Position numbers and translations under genes: made by a program
Notes under the pieces: generated by a model
Databases searched by the model: none
What the model was told of the DNA's origin: nothing
What the model saw: only the letters and a program-made list of their open reading frames with translations
Assembly: GCA_017311185.1 (NCBI GenBank)
Contig: JAESUZ010001269.1
Location: 868,001 to 932,000 of the forward strand
DNA from: Proteles cristata cristata
Lineage: Eukaryota; Chordata; Mammalia; Carnivora; Hyaenidae
Direction: 5' to 3'
DNA length: 64,000 nucleotides
Part shown: piece by piece, positions 23,935 to 34,869 of the stretch
Numbering within the stretch: position 1 is the first letter of the stretch
Layout of the letters: each line of letters begins with the position of its first letter

Positions 23935-24395
23935 AGAGCTTAATGTTTACTGAGACTATGAGCCAGGCCCTCTTCTTTTTTTTTTTTTTTTTTTTTTAAT
24001 ATTTTTATTTATCTCTAGGAGAGAGAGACAGCGTGAGCAGGGGAGGGTCAGAGAGAGAGGGAGTCACAGACCGAAACAGGCTCCAGGCTCTGAGCTGGCA
24101 GTCAGCACAGAGCCCGACGCGGGGCTCGAACCCACGAACCGCGAGATCATGACCCAAGCGGAAGTCGGACGCTTAACCGACTAAGCCACCCAGGCGCCCC
24201 GAGCCAGGCCCTCTTCTAAGAGCTTTGTATACATTAACTCATTTGGTCTTCATAGCAACCTTGATTATCTCCATTTTGCACTTGAGAAAGCTAAAGCTGA
24301 ACAAATCATTTGCCTAAGGTCATGATGCTAATAAATGAAAGAGCTGGGATTGAACCCAGTTTAATTCCAGAGTCTGAGCTCCCCATCACCTCAAT
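23935..24395 (-). mobile_element. MIR split by a SINE
   Basis: The left part ends at gagccaggccctcttct and the right part resumes with the same bases: gagctttgtatacattaact, tctccattttgcacttgaga and gagctgggattgaacccagt. Removing the SINE restores a colinear MIR. Confidence 0.85.
23977..24200 (-). mobile_element. SINEC, young subfamily copy 2
   Basis: Exact 17-bp duplication gagccaggccctcttct at 23960-23976 and 24201-24217. Long T-run (poly-A tail), young-subfamily marks and a head ending cacccaggcgcccc, close to what I would expect for a source sequence. The exact duplication and long pure tail suggest a recent insertion. Confidence 0.96.
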
Positions 24396-24515
24396 ATGAT
24401 GCCTTAGGCAAGTCTTCTAGGGCAAGCTCTTTTTTTCATTTATATAAAATTCAGATCCTTCGATTTAAGTCCATCTTAGGAGATCACTGGCAAAGGAGTT
24501 TTCTAAACATCTCTG

Positions 24516-24964
24516 TTGTAGGTTAACCTCAAGCACAGTTAAATACTAACATACTATTTCTGCTTCTGTAAATCCTCTTAGCAAGCTTGTACTTCCCTGT
24601 TCTGGCTGACCACACCCACACCTGTACAAAAGGTTACAGAACACCGCATCACTGTTCTACCCTGGTGGTCTGTCACATAGTCACTACCCCCACGGCTTCT
24701 CAAATGTCTAATTACGGTTAGTATTTCAAGACAACTTAAAATTGATAGGACTCTGCCAAAACTAACACCTGACTGTCACAATATAATTGGTTAACTAAAT
24801 AATGGCGTATTCTGCCTTGCTGAAGTCCATAGAAGCTCACCGCCATCTTTGTTTGCGGCCATTCTCTGCATTTCTCCATGAGATCAGGAGATCAGGTTTG
24901 GCCCAGCCGTAAATAAAATCTTGCCTCGCTTCTATTCGGCATTTGGTGGTCTCTTTGATAATCA
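24516..24964 (+). mobile_element. Candidate solitary ERV1-like LTR
   Basis: The region contains a polyadenylation block (ccgtaaataaaatcttgcct) followed by a short T/C-rich segment ending in aatca, the layout of an LTR R-U5. Upstream is U3-like sequence including cgccatctttgtttgcggcc. The 5-bp repeat ctctg lies at 24511-24515 and 24965-24969. No gag, pol or env sequence is seen next to it. Borders are provisional because the left end reads ttgtagg rather than tg. Confidence 0.45.
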
Positions 24965-24969
24965 CTCTG

Positions 24970-26100
24970 CTTCAATCTCAAATGGGCACTAAGACAATTT
25001 CTTGAAGAGAAAAGAGAGTTGAGGCATATACCACTTCTAGACCTGACCTCCAGAAAGTTCTCATTGATGGGCATTCTCCAGCATATCTCTGATTCCCATA
25101 ACTGTGAGATGAAAGTGGCCCCCTTCCCCTGGAAACTGACAGAGGACTTTGCACTGTAGACTCCAGGAAACTCAGTCTCAGATCAGGGACTCAGCATTCT
25201 GTTTCTTTGTTTCCTTGAGAGCGGAATGGCATAAACACTTAAAGTCAAGTAGCCATATGAACATGAGGCTGGGCTACCCACATACAGGTTCCAGACAATT
25301 GTCAGTGGAGTATGGAGTATAGGTACCAACTCCATGACAGGGCAATGCATAGGTTCTTAATTTAAGATTCCTCAATACCCAGTAATGGGCTTTAGGGACA
25401 GGAAGATAAACTTGCAAAATTGTGTGCCACATTTTGGGTACATGTATATAGGCACGCTTTTTTCATTGGAGTCTCAAAGGGATCTATGACCCCAAAACAC
25501 TGAATAACTATGCCTATAAAGGCATCTCATTAACTTCTTTATGTGTAGCTTTTCTGTGAGATCAAATGGCAGACTATAAAAGCATTGGTTTTATGAGTTT
25601 TAGGGATCATTGTTGTCTATATAATTTTCACTTTACTAATTGTCTTTGATTCAAAGACAGAATTGATTTAAATAGACCTTTGCATTATGTGTATTTACAG
25701 ACTGGATTTTTCCATCTACCGCATGGAGACTTCTTCATTGAGCCTGTCAAAAATCATCCACTGGCTGAGGGAGCTTACCACCCACATATCATTTACAGGA
25801 TGCAGAGGCAGAGAGTTCCAGAGCAGAAGGAACCAACATGCGGATTAAAGGGTATTGTGATTTAAATCTCCTCAAAGCATTGAGGAGTTTGTTTTGGTTC
25901 TATTATTGTTTTATTACACCATGACTTGTTCTTACTCAAATCTGTTATTTCCTCCCCCTCTCTTCTGTTACCACAAAGTATGTGCCCCTATAGAATTTCA
26001 CTTCTCTATGTAGTCTCTTCATATTCTTAATGGGAAGGACAGAAGGCATCTTCTACATTCTTGCCACGTTAATTGATGATACTCACATGATATACACAAT
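24970..26100. other. No recognisable feature
   Basis: Unassigned sequence. No internal retroviral region follows the candidate LTR. Confidence 0.4.
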
Positions 26101-26108
26101 GGTGAGTT

Positions 26109-26246
26109 GTTTTTTTGTTTTTGTTTTTTTTCCTAAGTAGGCTTCATAGCGTGGACCCCAATTTGGGCCTTGAACTCATGACCTTGAAATCAACACTTGA
26201 TCTGAGATCAAGAGTTGGTCAATTGACTGAGCCACCCAGGTGCCCT
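26109..26246 (-). mobile_element. Short, older SINEC variant
   Basis: Head gccacccaggtgcccttgc and tRNA-like region with cttgatctgagatcaagagt, an older carnivore variant. The tail junction cctaagtaggcttcatagcg directly follows a T-run, so the GA-rich body is absent. Confidence 0.8.
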
Positions 26247-26249
26247 TGC

Positions 26250-27840
26250 TTTTTTTTTTTTTTTAACTTTTTGAAACTTTTAGAGGAAGATAGTTCAAAT
26301 TACAGACAATGATTTTTAGTATTAGTAAAGTGATAGTGTGGAATATTACCAACTGCTTGTCATATCTACCTTTGGAAGGCAGATTTTAAATGTTTGATGA
26401 TACTGATAATGATGTGTGAAGATAAACTGAAAGTAATATCAACAGATATTCATCAGATAATGAATTGACCTGAGCTTCTTTTGGCTGCCTTTTTTTGTTT
26501 GTAGTTCACTGACAAATGTTTCCTTCCCTGGAGTGATCTGAACTGGTCCTCTCTGCCTTGTACTAAACAGTTTCGGGTAGTTTTCAGAGGTGAACTGACC
26601 CAAGTTATTTCCTTGCAATTCTCACATTCTCTTTGATTTGTAGAAGATAATAATCTATGCAAAAAGGACCACTGGAAATTGGGACATTTCCTTAACGATT
26701 GTATAATTTCTCCTTTCTTTAGAGGAAGAAAATTATGAGCCAAGGGGCCAGTTAACAAAAGGAATCCATAATATTATTTATGTGTCTTAAGGATTTGGAA
26801 ACCATGGACCTCAATGGCAAAATAGATAGATAGTGAAGGAATTAGAGCTGGTGGATTCTGATCATGGTGTGAGAGGACTCAGAACCTGAGCTTTGCAGGC
26901 AAGAGAAGAAAAGGACAAGGGGACAAGTAATTTCTCTACATACTTAACCCAGGCCCTGGGATAGATGGTAACTTTCCTTGGAGTTTCTTCCGTAATCTTA
27001 GCAAAGTATGTAAACAATAAGAAATTTTGAGTCTATAATGTTTCCTGTACATGAAAATTCTGCTTAAATTCTTTAACTTTAGGAAGCAATTCCAACTGTA
27101 TCCTTAATTGGATAATTTACTGTCTAAATCTCCTTCAAGCAAGAACTGAGAGGAGATACTTCTTCTAGATGATCTGATTGACTAAATTACTAATCCAGAT
27201 AACTTCGTCTCAGTGTGAAATTTTAGGGCTCTGATCTCATCACTTGAAGACTATCCTGCTTCCTATTACAGATTGAATGATGGAATAACACTTTGTGTGT
27301 GTGATTTATTATTTTTTAGATCACTGGGTCATCCCTATGGCAGAGAGTGATTAGGGCAGTGAGTGAACTTGCCTGGAGAATCACTTCTTTAGCCACAGTT
27401 GCTCTTTGAAATGAGTTAGGCTAATCCTCATCCAGCTACCTTGAACACCTCTCTTTTGAAGTAGAGTTGATTAATAATAAATTGAGAATGGCATGTATTT
27501 AGTCACAAAGGCAGAAGGGATGCATAGGAAAAGAGAGGTTCACAAATGTCACATCCCCATTAGGTCACGCATAATACCTCAGCTATGGCACTTGTCATAC
27601 CATTTCATTATTGTGTTTCCCCACCAACCCTGAGGCTTACCATTACTTTGGAACCTTCTCTGATTAATCCTACTTGGAGCAATCTTTGCACTGTGAATTT
27701 CTCCACACACATCTTCTAAAAAATATTCTCTTAAACTTGCTTAAAACCTCACACTTAGAATGGAATGCCTCTATTGGAAGTAACTTTAAGAGTGTCTAAT
27801 ACGGCCCCTATTTTCTCCAAAGATGCAATGTGATTCAGAG
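26250..27840. other. No recognisable feature
   Basis: Unassigned. The T-run at 26250-26265 belongs to the neighbourhood of the SINE; the rest shows no repeat or gene I can support. Confidence 0.4.
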
Positions 27841-27855
27841 AAGGGAGTGAACTTT

Positions 27856-28097
27856 AAAAAAAAAAAACTTAAAAAAATTTTTAAAAAATGTTTATTTATT
27901 TTTGAGACACAGAGAGACAGAACATGCGTGGGGGAGGGGCAGAGAGAGAGAGAGAGAGGGAGACACAGAACCTGAAGCAGGCTCCAGGTTCTGAGCTGTC
28001 AGCACAGAGCCTGAGGTGGGGCTCAAACCCACGGACTATGAGATCATGACTTGAGTCGAAGTCAGATGCTCAACTGACTGAGCCACCCAGGGCCCCC
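27856..28097 (-). mobile_element. SINEC, inner copy of a tandem pair
   Basis: Full-length minus-strand SINE whose head (gccacccagggccccc) touches the tail of the next one. It has a long GA repeat (about seven units) and an unusual double A-rich tail. It probably inserted into the T-rich tail of the neighbour. Confidence 0.9.
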
Positions 28098-28311
28098 TTT
28101 AAAGACTTTTTAAAAATGTTTATTTATTTTTGAGAGACAGCGTACAGGCAGGGGAGGAACAGTGAGAGAGGGAGACAGAATCTGAAGCAGGCTCCAGGCT
28201 CTGAGCTGTTAGCACAGAGCCTGATATGGGGCTCGAACTCACAAACCATGAGATCATGACCTGAGCTGAAGTCAGATGCTTAACCAACAGAGTCATCCAG
28301 GTGCCCTGGCT
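28098..28311 (-). mobile_element. SINEC, outer copy of a tandem pair
   Basis: Second minus-strand SINE directly after the first. The pair together is flanked by aagggagtgaacttt (27841-27855) and aagggagtaaacttt (28312-28326), one target duplication with one mismatch. Confidence 0.9.
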
Positions 28312-28326
28312 AAGGGAGTAAACTTT

Positions 28327-29284
28327 CAAAGCCATCAAGACAGTAGTTGTTATAAAGTTAGCCAAGCTTAGAAGTCAAGGTTCTATTATACCCTGGGCTT
28401 TATACTCCCTCATGTTTATTCTTATGTCTTCTTTGAATAAATAAATCTTGTTTTATCAATAGTCTTGACCCATTGGAATAGGAATTCCCTTCCCAAACCA
28501 TATGTAACATAGTAGAAGGTGCAAACTAGAAATTTAGTAAATCATTGGAATGAAATGAGTGACTCATAGCCAAATAGATGAGACTAGCCTTTTGCCTACA
28601 TAACATTGATAGGAAGAAAAAAAAATGCATTTTCTAGAAGTTCAGAAAGTGTCAATTGTTCTGTGAGCATCTCTCTTCCCAAGATAACAATATGATTTAG
28701 TGCCTAAATGACAGCTAGACATCCAAGAATGATCTAATGTGCTTGCGAATATTCTTAAAACAATTGTAACATTTCGATTTTAAAAATCTTGCTTTACTGA
28801 AATGTACTTGGTCTTGCTAAACAAGGTAATTGTAGTGTTCTTATACCACATTACCCTGCTGAGATGATGGAATTAACTGACTGTGGCCATGCCATTAGCC
28901 CACAATATGGTACCCCTCACACTTAGGTCAATTGGTGTTTTGAGGTTGAATTACTGTGATTATATCAAGAAAGACCACCTTTACTTGTGTCAAATGTTCT
29001 TCCTTCGTAATGTTCAAGGCAGGAACACCCTTGGTAGTGAAAAAAAAGACATATTTTAAAAATGCTCTAGTAGTTCAAGAGAGAAAATGAATCAATTATT
29101 TTCCTCTAAAATGTGTCCCTTTACTTGTGTTTATTTCCCATATAGAAAGGTGCCCAGGAATTTCGCAGTGGGTCCCTTATCAATATGGCCCAAAAGTTCA
29201 TTTTATTAATCTTTACAAAGTTCATTTTACTGACAATGACGAGTTCCTTTATCTGAAGTTTTTGTCGAGAACATATCACACTAG
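28327..29284. other. No recognisable feature
   Basis: AT-rich unassigned sequence. aagttcattttatt and aagttcattttact near 29191 and 29217 form a small direct repeat. Confidence 0.4.
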
Positions 29285-29300
29285 GATCTGAGTGGGTTTT

Positions 29301-29523
29301 TTTTTTTTTTATTTTTTTTTTTTATTTATTTCTAGGAGAGAGAGAGAGACAGCGTGAGCAGGGGAGGGTCAGAGAGAGAGGGAGTCACAGACTGAAACAG
29401 GCTCCAGGCTCTGAGCTGGCAGTCAGCACAGAGCCCGACGCGGGGCTCGAACCCACGAACCGCGAGATCATGACCCAAGCCAAAGTCGGACGCTTAACCA
29501 ACTAAGCCACCCAGGCGCCCCAC
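29301..29523 (-). mobile_element. SINEC, young subfamily copy 3
   Basis: Exact 16-bp duplication gatctgagtgggtttt at 29285-29300 and 29524-29539. Young-subfamily marks throughout, with two long T-runs in the tail. Confidence 0.96.
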
Positions 29524-29734
29524 GATCTGAGTGGGTTTTAGATGGAAGTATGGTTTTAGGAGGCTGGGGAAGGGGAGAATTAGCACGAGTTAGATAGTTC
29601 AGATGCTAACATCTATAGAGGTATCAATGGCAGGAAGAGGTCCAGGCAGGTAAGGTCAGAGTTTGGGATTTCAGGCATTAGGTATTCTAGGTTAGGAATA
29701 TAGGGTCTGGTTTCTGGCATGCATTTTTGTGTCC

Positions 29735-30070
29735 AGAATTTATTCATTCAACAACTATCTATTGAGTGTATTCTTCTTAAATGTGTATTTATTTATTTTG
29801 AGAGAGAGAGGGCAGGAGCATGAATGGGGGAGGGGCAGAGAGAGAGAGAGAGAGAGAGAAACCCAAGCAGGCTCTGTACCGTCAGTGTGTAGAGCCTGAT
29901 GTGAGGCTCGAACTCGCAGCCCATGAGATCATGACCTGAGTTGAAGTTGGATGCTTAACCAACTGAGCCACTCAGGTGCCCTGAGTACATTCTTTATGTC
30001 TGGTGCTCTCCTAGGTTCTGTGGGTTCATATATGAATAGGATATAATTCTTGGTCTTTAGAACTGACAGC
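29735..30070 (+). mobile_element. L1ME4-like LINE fragment, split by a SINE
   Basis: ttcattcaacaactatctat, tgagtgtattctttatgtct (after removing the SINE), ggtgctctcctaggttctgt and cttggtctttagaactgaca follow the common old LINE 3' segment I place with L1ME4. Confidence 0.5.
29776..29981 (-). mobile_element. SINEC
   Basis: Minus-strand copy with a head ending gccactcaggtgccc. tgagtgtattctt (29763-29775) and tgagtacattctt (29982-29994) flank it with two mismatches, so it is older than the exact-duplication copies. Confidence 0.92.
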
Positions 30071-30129
30071 TTGGATGTAAGACATGAGTAAGTGGGCATC
30101 TGGTCCTAGTTTTAATTTTATAATATCTG

Positions 30130-30315
30130 GTAAGACTATGAACAAAAATGGAACCTCAGTGCATGAATTGGGCTTTTTGTCCCTCTGCATTATATTTGTG
30201 CCAGGACATGTAGCTGTAATTCATTCATTGTCCCTGCTGTAACTGTATTCCATTATGTGAATGTTCCACTTGATCCCGTCTCCTGTAAGTAGATCTGAAC
30301 TGCTTCCAGTTTGGG
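30130..30315 (+). mobile_element. Older L1M 3' UTR, left part
   Basis: agctgtaattcattcattgt, gtattccattatgtgaatgt and gaactgcttccagtttggga match an old L1M 3' UTR. The match continues on the other side of the younger L1 at 31953. Confidence 0.6.
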
Positions 30316-31049
30316 ACAATTATATAGGCCAACTAATCTTCAACAAAGCAGGAGAGAGTATCCAGTGGAAAAAAGACAGTCTCTTCAGCAAATGAAGAGA
30401 AAACTGGACATGACATGCAGAACAATGAAACTGGACCACTTTCTTACATTATACACAAAAGTAAATTCAAAATGGATGAAAGATCTAAATGTGAGATAAG
30501 AAACCATTAAAATCCTACAGGAGAAAACAGGCAGCAACATCTTTGACCTTGGCTGCAGCAGCTTCTAACTAGACATCTCTCTGGAGGCAAGGGAAATAAA
30601 AGCAAAATTGAACTAGTGGGACCTCATCAAGATAAAAAGCTTCTGCACGGCAAAAGAAACACTCAACAAAACTAAAAGGCAACCAATGAAATGGGAGAAT
30701 ATGACCTATCATATAAAGGGTTAGTATCCAAAATCTATGAAGACCTTATCAAACTCAAAACCTAAAAAGCAAATAATCCAGTGAAAAAATGGACATAAGA
30801 CATGATGAGACAATTTTCCAAAGAAGACACCCAGATGGCTAATAGACACATAAAAAGATGCTCAACATCACTCATCATCAGGGAAATACAAATCAAAACC
30901 ACAATGAGATACCACCTCATACTTGTCAGGATGACTAACATTAACAACTCAGGACATAAGAGAGGATATGACAAAGACACAGAGAAAGCGGAACACTTTT
31001 GCACTGTTGGTGGGAATGCAAACTGGTGCAGTCACTCTGGAAAACAATA

Positions 31050-31200
31050 TGGAAAATTAAAAATAAAATTAATAATTTTAAAGTATTAATAAATTATTTA
31101 ATTATTTAATTATATTAATTATATAATTATATTAATTATAGTTATTTAATTATATTAATTATTAAATTATTTAATTATTAATAATTATTAATAAAATGAA
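31050..31200. repeat. AT-rich expansion inside the L1
   Basis: About 150 bp made of tta, aatt and ttaat units, with many self-complementary stretches (attaattatataattata). It interrupts ORF2 between cactctggaaaacaatatgg and attaccctatgacctagcaa. Confidence 0.9.
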
Positions 31201-31391
31201 AATAAAATTACCCTATGACCTAGCAATTGCACTACTAGGTATTTATCCAAAAGATACAAAAATGCTGATTTGAAAAGGCACATGTACCCCAATGTTTATA
31301 GCAGTGCTGTCAAAAATAGACAAATTGTGGAAAGAGCCTAGATGTCCCATCAACTGATGAATGGATAAAGAAGATGTGGTAGGTATATACA

Positions 31392-31490
31392 TTGAACTGG
31401 ATAATATTTGACCCTGCAGTTATACAAAATTCATGTGGTTTTTTATCTTAGAAGCTTTGTTTAAGGATAACAGGATGGTCTCTGTAACCA
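31392..31490. other. Short foreign insert inside the L1
   Basis: ORF2 sequence runs to atgtggtaggtatatac, then about 100 bp with no L1 resemblance, then resumes at caatgtggtatatctaaaca. The partial repeat of atgtggta at both edges could be an insertion scar. Origin unknown. Confidence 0.6.
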
Positions 31491-31952
31491 AGTCAGTCCC
31501 TACAATGTGGTATATCTAAACAATGGAATACTATTCGTCATCAAAAAGAATGAAATCTTGCCATTTGCAACAACATAGATAGAACTAGAGTGTACTATGT
31601 TAAGCAAAATAAGCCAGTCAGAGAAAGACAAATATATGATTTCACTCTTATATGGGATTTAAGAAACACAACAGATGAACATAGGGGGAGGGAAGGAAAA
31701 ATAAGATAAAAACAGAGAAGGAGGCAAACCATAAGAGACTCTTAAATACAGAGAACAAACTGAAGTTTGCTGCGGGGTATGGGGGAGGGTGGAGTGATGA
31801 GCTAAATGGGTGATGGGCATTAAGGAAGGCACTTGTTGGGATGAGCGCCGGGTGTTGTATGTAAGTGATGAATCTCTGGATTCTACTCCGGAAACCAATA
31901 CTGTACTGTATGTTAACTAACTTGAGTTTAAATAAATAAAAATTTAAAAACA

Positions 31953-32215
31953 AGACTGTTCTTACACATGTTTCTTGGGATTCAAGGCCTTATCAAAGAT
32001 AGTGGAATGAATATTTCACAGTCTATATACATCTGACTTTACCAGATGATGCAAACTTGTTTTCCAAAGTTGATGTTCAAGTATGGTGAGTGAGAGTTCC
32101 CATTGTTCCATATTTGTCCAATACTTGCTATTCTCACTTTTATATTTGGCTGGTCTGGTGGATATGAAGTGGTATCTCTCTATGCTTACTGTTGAACTTA
32201 AGCGTATTTATGAAA
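31953..32215 (+). mobile_element. Older L1M 3' UTR, right part
   Basis: acaagactgttcttacacat, then ttgttttccaaagttgatgt, gagagttcccattgttccat and ggctggtctggtggatatga continue the L1M 3' UTR seen before 30316. About 40 bp of the expected consensus between the two sides is missing. Confidence 0.6.
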
Positions 32216-32365
32216 TTGGACCCCAAATCCATGGCTTGTTGCTATAGATTCTCCATGAATAGTTTTCTCTGCTGTCCGCAGAGTTCAGGCCTGGAAAGCC
32301 AAGTTTAGGTTTACAAGTTTCTTTGTTTTCTGGTTCAATTTTTCATTTATTCTCTAATCTGACTT

Positions 32366-32610
32366 TTTAAAATGTTTATCTATTTTGAGAGAGAGAGCGA
32401 GAGAGAGTGTGTGTGCAAGGGTACACATGGGAGTGGAGGCAGAGAGAGAAAAGCATGGGGATGGGGCCAGAGAGAGAGGAGAGTGAGAGAACAGGCTCCA
32501 CGCTGTCAGCACAGAGCCCAATAGCAGGCTCAATCTCATGAACTGTGAGATCAAGACATGAGTAGAAATCAAGAGTTAGACCTTTAACCAACTGAACCAT
32601 CCAGGCATCC
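32366..32610 (-). mobile_element. SINEC, long variant
   Basis: Head ends gaaccatccaggcatccct. The GA-rich body is longer than usual, with two ggcagag/ggccagag blocks. Flanks tctctaatctgacttttt and ctctaaacttaatctttt are a poor, old duplication. Confidence 0.85.
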
Positions 32611-32679
32611 CTCTAAACTTAATCTTTTTCCACAGAGCAAAAGTAGCAAGCAGCAGATGCCTCAGCTCAGAAGCTGGCG

Positions 32680-33062
32680 TGTGCATCAATCAGAATTCAG
32701 CCAGAGAAGCAGAACCCGTAGGAAATGAACATTAGGAGATTTATTGCAAGAAACTAGTTCCCACAATAGTGGGGGCTGGTGAGGCAAATCCGCAGTCCAT
32801 GGGCAGACCTGAGAAAGGGCATAGGCTGAAACAGCTGTCCAAGGCAGAATTTCTTCTGGAAAGTCTCAGCTCTGCTTTTAGGGTCTTTCCCCTGATTAAA
32901 CCAGTCCTACAGAGGATCAGGAATAATTCTCTTTACTTGGACTTTATTAACGGACTTTGATTTACATCTATGAAACACCTTTCACAGCAACCTTCAGAGT
33001 GGTATTTGAATCCTGGGAACTGCAGCCTAGCCATATTGACATGTAAAAAACAGTCATCACAA
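32680..33062. mobile_element. LTR-like interspersed repeat, family not assigned
   Basis: Starts tgtgcatcaatcagaattca, contains cagagaagcagaacccgtag and gagatttattgcaagaaact, and ends acagtcatcaca, so it begins TG and ends CA. These phrases recur in mammalian genomes in an LTR-like repeat, but I cannot name it safely. Confidence 0.4.
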
Positions 33063-33284
33063 TGCATCTTTCATTCTTCTCTGTGAATTTCTACTTACTT
33101 GTATTTGTTTTTCTCTTTTCTATTTTTAGCTTCTGAGCATTTCTCCCCTTTTTAAAATGTTTATTAATGGGCTTAACACTGGGAGAGCTTTTTAGAGTGT
33201 CTAGTCTACTATATTGCAAGAAATCAGTCTTGAGTAGATTTCTTCTTGAGGTCATTTGGAAATTTTTGAGTTGCCTTTTATTTT

Positions 33285-33496
33285 TTCTATTATTTTTTAA
33301 AAATGTTTGTTTATTTTTGAGAGAGAGACAGGGTGTGAGGGAAGGAGGGGCACAGAGAGAGGGAGACACAGAATCTGAGGCAGGCTCCAGGTTCTGAGCT
33401 GTCAGCACAGAGGCCAAGGCAGGGCTCAAACCCATAAACTGTGAGATCATGACCTGAGCCAAAGTCAGAGGTCTAACTGACTGAGTCACCCAGGTG
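33285..33496 (-). mobile_element. SINEC with T/G-rich sequence beyond its head
   Basis: Body and head are normal, but the head (gtcacccaggtg) is followed by about 40 bases of T and G runs up to 33540. gagttgccttttattt and gaattgccttttaaat then flank the whole, suggesting the T/G stretch was part of the insertion or added later. Confidence 0.88.
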
Positions 33497-33560
33497 TTTT
33501 TTGGTTTTTGGTTTCTTTTTGTTTTTTTGGTTTTTATTTTGAATTGCCTTTTAAATGGCA

Positions 33561-34869
33561 TGTACAGACATTATTAAATAGTACCAAATATTATAAATGT
33601 TATAATATTAACAAAAGCTCATTAGAATAATTAACATATCAGATCACTAATTGATGTGGTATGATTGGGAGGGTTGTTTATAGTTTTGTTCTGATTTTAT
33701 GGAAGTCAATGTAGTTGATCATTGCCATACTCCATATTGAATCTAAAGTGCACAAGTTTTGTTTCTTTGCTTCGGCCAATAACAAATTTTCTTGGTACAA
33801 TCTGCCTGAGGCTTGTCTTGAATTTCCTGATTTCCTGATTGTCTTATAATTAGAGCCACTCCAGAGTGATCCATACCTTACTTTGCTATGAGTCAGTTAA
33901 CGCTTTAAGTGTTGTTCTAGACTTTTTTTTTCTTTTAGTGAGATGGCATATTGCTTTTGATTATCTGCTTTCAGAGCTGGTGGGCAGATTGATAAAGTGT
34001 TTTAAGCTAGTACCAAAGAGAGGGATGGATAGACCATTGGGGAGCATTGGGGGAAATACATTAATCTGTAAATGTATGGAAAGATTAAATGGTAATGCAG
34101 TTAGCTTTGTTTGCTTAGTAAAATCCAAGATGATAGGAATTCAAACCCCAGTTGCCTCGGCCCTGGGGTAGTTCTGTTTCTCTAGATACTTATCCAGTCA
34201 AAAGCCTCTACTCATTTACCAGACCTCACCATGTAATCCTTGCCTTGCATTTCTTCACTATGTGACAGTTCTTGACCTTGTTTTGTGACAGGCCCACAGG
34301 TTCCCACTTTCCAAACGGGAAACTGCTTGGTTTAACTCCTTCAGGACGCTGTGTGCTGAGCACGTGCTGTCCGAGTGACCAGGACAGCACTGAAGTGCAA
34401 GTAGAATTTGGAAGGGCATAGAACCCTGGGGGATTCATCTGAGGTTGGGAAGGGGCTTTGGATCCACATGAGCAGGAAACAGTTTCGACCGAAAGGTGAT
34501 TCTGTTCTAGGACACAAAGTCTCAGTCCTGAAGACATGCTATTTGAGATGGTAGCTGTTAAGCTCCATTGCACTTCCCATAACTCTTTAGAGAAATGTAC
34601 AGGGTACATCCTGGCTTTGCCCTTGGCCCTTCCTGTGCTTCCATATGCCTTGGGTGGAGTCAGGAGGAGGCGTTTCCTATCCTGACCAAAATTCTGGCTT
34701 CCCCCTGCTGCCTGCAGAGACCTGAGGTAGCTGATCTTCCTATCCCACTATGCTCTGCTCATCACTGGGGCCATCAATAGCCCTAACAGGACAGTGGTGT
34801 TGTCCCTGAAAAAATGAATGACTTGACCTTAGCTTCAGAGCCCTGTGTGGCAAACTACTCCTGGTGTGG
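33561..34869. other. No recognisable feature
   Basis: Unassigned. The 127-codon minus frame at 34226-34609 is the longest non-repeat frame hereabouts but resembles no family I know and has no exon or retrocopy signs. Confidence 0.4.

Larger units (their letters stand above)
30316..31951 (+). mobile_element. Carnivore L1, 5'-truncated ORF2 and 3' UTR
   Basis: Starts in ORF2 near aggccaactaatcttcaaca, passes through a frame with MKLDHFL (30311-30499) and the C-terminal ORF2 segment, then the carnivore 3' UTR (gtgatgggcattaaggaagg, gggtgttgtatgtaagtgat), ending with aataaataaaaatttaaaaa. Stops and shifts interrupt ORF2 repeatedly, so it is a dead copy. The AT tract and a foreign insert inside it are listed separately. 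Confidence 0.92.

Noticed and set aside
33091..33561. 156-codon minus-strand open frame
   Set aside because: It is mostly SINE sequence in antisense, with the recurring SINE-type translation ending in a Leu/Ser-rich stretch.
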